Shown here: in pieces, positions 12,079 through 12,627 of the stretch
Layout of the letters: each line of letters begins with the position of its first letter
Position numbering within the stretch: position 1 is the stretch's first letter
NCBI GenBank assembly: GCA_002726925.1
Contig: PBTJ01000047.1
Span: 13,767 to 26,393 of the forward strand
Length of the DNA: 12,627 nt
From: Gammaproteobacteria bacterium
Lineage (GTDB): Bacteria; Pseudomonadota; Gammaproteobacteria; Pseudomonadales; Azotimanducaceae
Direction: 5' to 3'
The notes under the pieces: model-generated
Database searches by the model: none
What the model was told of the DNA's origin: nothing
What the model saw: only the letters and a program-made list of their open reading frames with translations
Translations under genes and position numbers: made by a program

Positions 12079-12627
12079 ATGGCTTATGACTATCAGCTAA
12101 TCGACGTGGCGATCACCGGCGGTATTGCGACGGTGACGATCAACAATCCACCCATCAACATCATCACACCGCAGCTCTATCAAGAGCTTGTGGACTTAGT
12201 GGCCGAACTTAAAGACGACGATGGCCTGACCGTCGTGGTCTTCAAAAGCGCCGACCCAGACTTTTTTATTGCCCACTACGATGTTGCCAACATTCTTAAG
12301 TTTCCTACCGACGGTGATGCGGAACGCAATCTTGAGTTGAGTGATTTCCACACAATGTGTGAACGTGTGCGCACTATGAACAAGGTTACCATCGCTCAGA
12401 TTGAAGGTCGCGTCGGTGGCGGCGGCAGCGAGTTTGCCGCCAGCATGGACATGCGTTTTGGTGTGATTGGCAAAACCATCGTTAACCAAATGGAAGTGCC
12501 GCTCGGTATTCTGCCCGGCGGCTCCGGCACTCAGCGCCTTCCTCGCCTGGTTGGACGTGGCCGCGCAATGGAAATTGTGCTTGGTGCTGATGACCTAGAT
12601 GCAGAGACCGCCGAGCGCTGGGGCTAC
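12079..12627 (+). CDS. Enoyl-CoA hydratase/isomerase family protein, 3' end beyond the window
   Basis: The first 183 codons of a crotonase-fold gene, open to the right edge. The ATG at 12079 has a very strong GGAGGGG site seven bases upstream. Visible motifs are VTINNPPINIITPQLYQEL (19-37), FFIAHYDVANIL where the oxyanion/CoA loop lies, IEGRVGGGGSEFAASMDMRF with Glu118, and MEVPLGILPGGSGTQRLPRLVGRG with Glu139. Both positions of the catalytic Glu pair are kept, though the interval is one residue longer than in the other hydratase of this window. The loop FFIAHYD differs from the usual FxAGxD (His66 in place of Gly), so an isomerase or other crotonase reaction is also possible. The product shares little beyond the family core with the upstream paralog, so the two are not a recent duplication. 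Confidence 0.9.
   Translation, partial: MAYDYQLIDVAITGGIATVTINNPPINIITPQLYQELVDLVAELKDDDGLTVVVFKSADPDFFIAHYDVANILKFPTDGDAERNLELSDFHTMCERVRTMNKVTIAQIEGRVGGGGSEFAASMDMRFGVIGKTIVNQMEVPLGILPGGSGTQRLPRLVGRGRAMEIVLGADDLDAETAERWGY

Noticed and set aside
12196..12489. Minus-strand 97-codon frame at the right edge
   Set aside because: It is a shadow of the enoyl-CoA hydratase, which has both catalytic Glu positions and a strong ribosome site on the plus strand.

Overview
The window looks like chromosomal DNA of a heterotrophic, probably marine, gammaproteobacterium. This is an inference from the density of acyl-CoA catabolism genes, the EnvZ/OmpR-type signalling pair and the gene style; no rRNA or other taxonomic marker is present. 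GC is moderate by eye. There are no insertion sequences, phage genes, CRISPR arrays or tRNA genes.

Layout. (1) 1-1237, minus strand: a long-chain-type acyl-CoA dehydrogenase, followed 17 bases later by the first 21 codons of another gene that leaves the window. (2) 1639-2130, minus: a glutathione peroxidase whose catalytic codon is an in-frame UGA. It reads as a selenoprotein, with a bacterial SECIS-like hairpin 20 bases after the UGA; conventional ORF calling cuts it in two or keeps only the last 119 residues. (3) 2512-3696, plus: a thiolase, with a long upstream region carrying a near-perfect 22-bp palindrome and closed by a strong terminator. (4) 3989-6906, plus: a compact three-gene unit of an unrecognised secreted protein, an OmpR-type response regulator and an EnvZ-type histidine kinase. 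(5) 7325-9112, plus: an enoyl-CoA hydratase and a two-subunit MaoC (hot-dog) hydratase pair. (6) 9191-11126, minus: an operon of an HSL-type alpha/beta hydrolase, a YciI-like protein and a divergent SDR. (7) 11312-11914, plus: a stand-alone ClpP-like serine protease. (8) 12079 to the right edge, plus: a second, incomplete enoyl-CoA hydratase.

How the genes fit together. The acyl-CoA dehydrogenase, two crotonase-fold hydratases, MaoC pair and thiolase supply the chemistry of beta-oxidation (oxidation, hydration, thiolysis). The hydrolase, SDR and YciI genes could feed or tailor ester, lipid or ring substrates. They lie in several transcription units, not one operon, so a single pathway is only suggested. 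The selenoprotein peroxidase would remove peroxides, which acyl-CoA oxidation and lipid metabolism produce. It requires SelA/B/C/D elsewhere in the genome; none is in this window.

The main discovery here is the UGA-containing glutathione peroxidase. Secondary points are the orphan secreted protein of the two-component operon, the solitary ClpP paralog with an 11-bp tandem repeat just upstream, the palindrome before the thiolase, the SDR with Phe in place of the catalytic Tyr, and a possible 51-codon gene convergent with the kinase.
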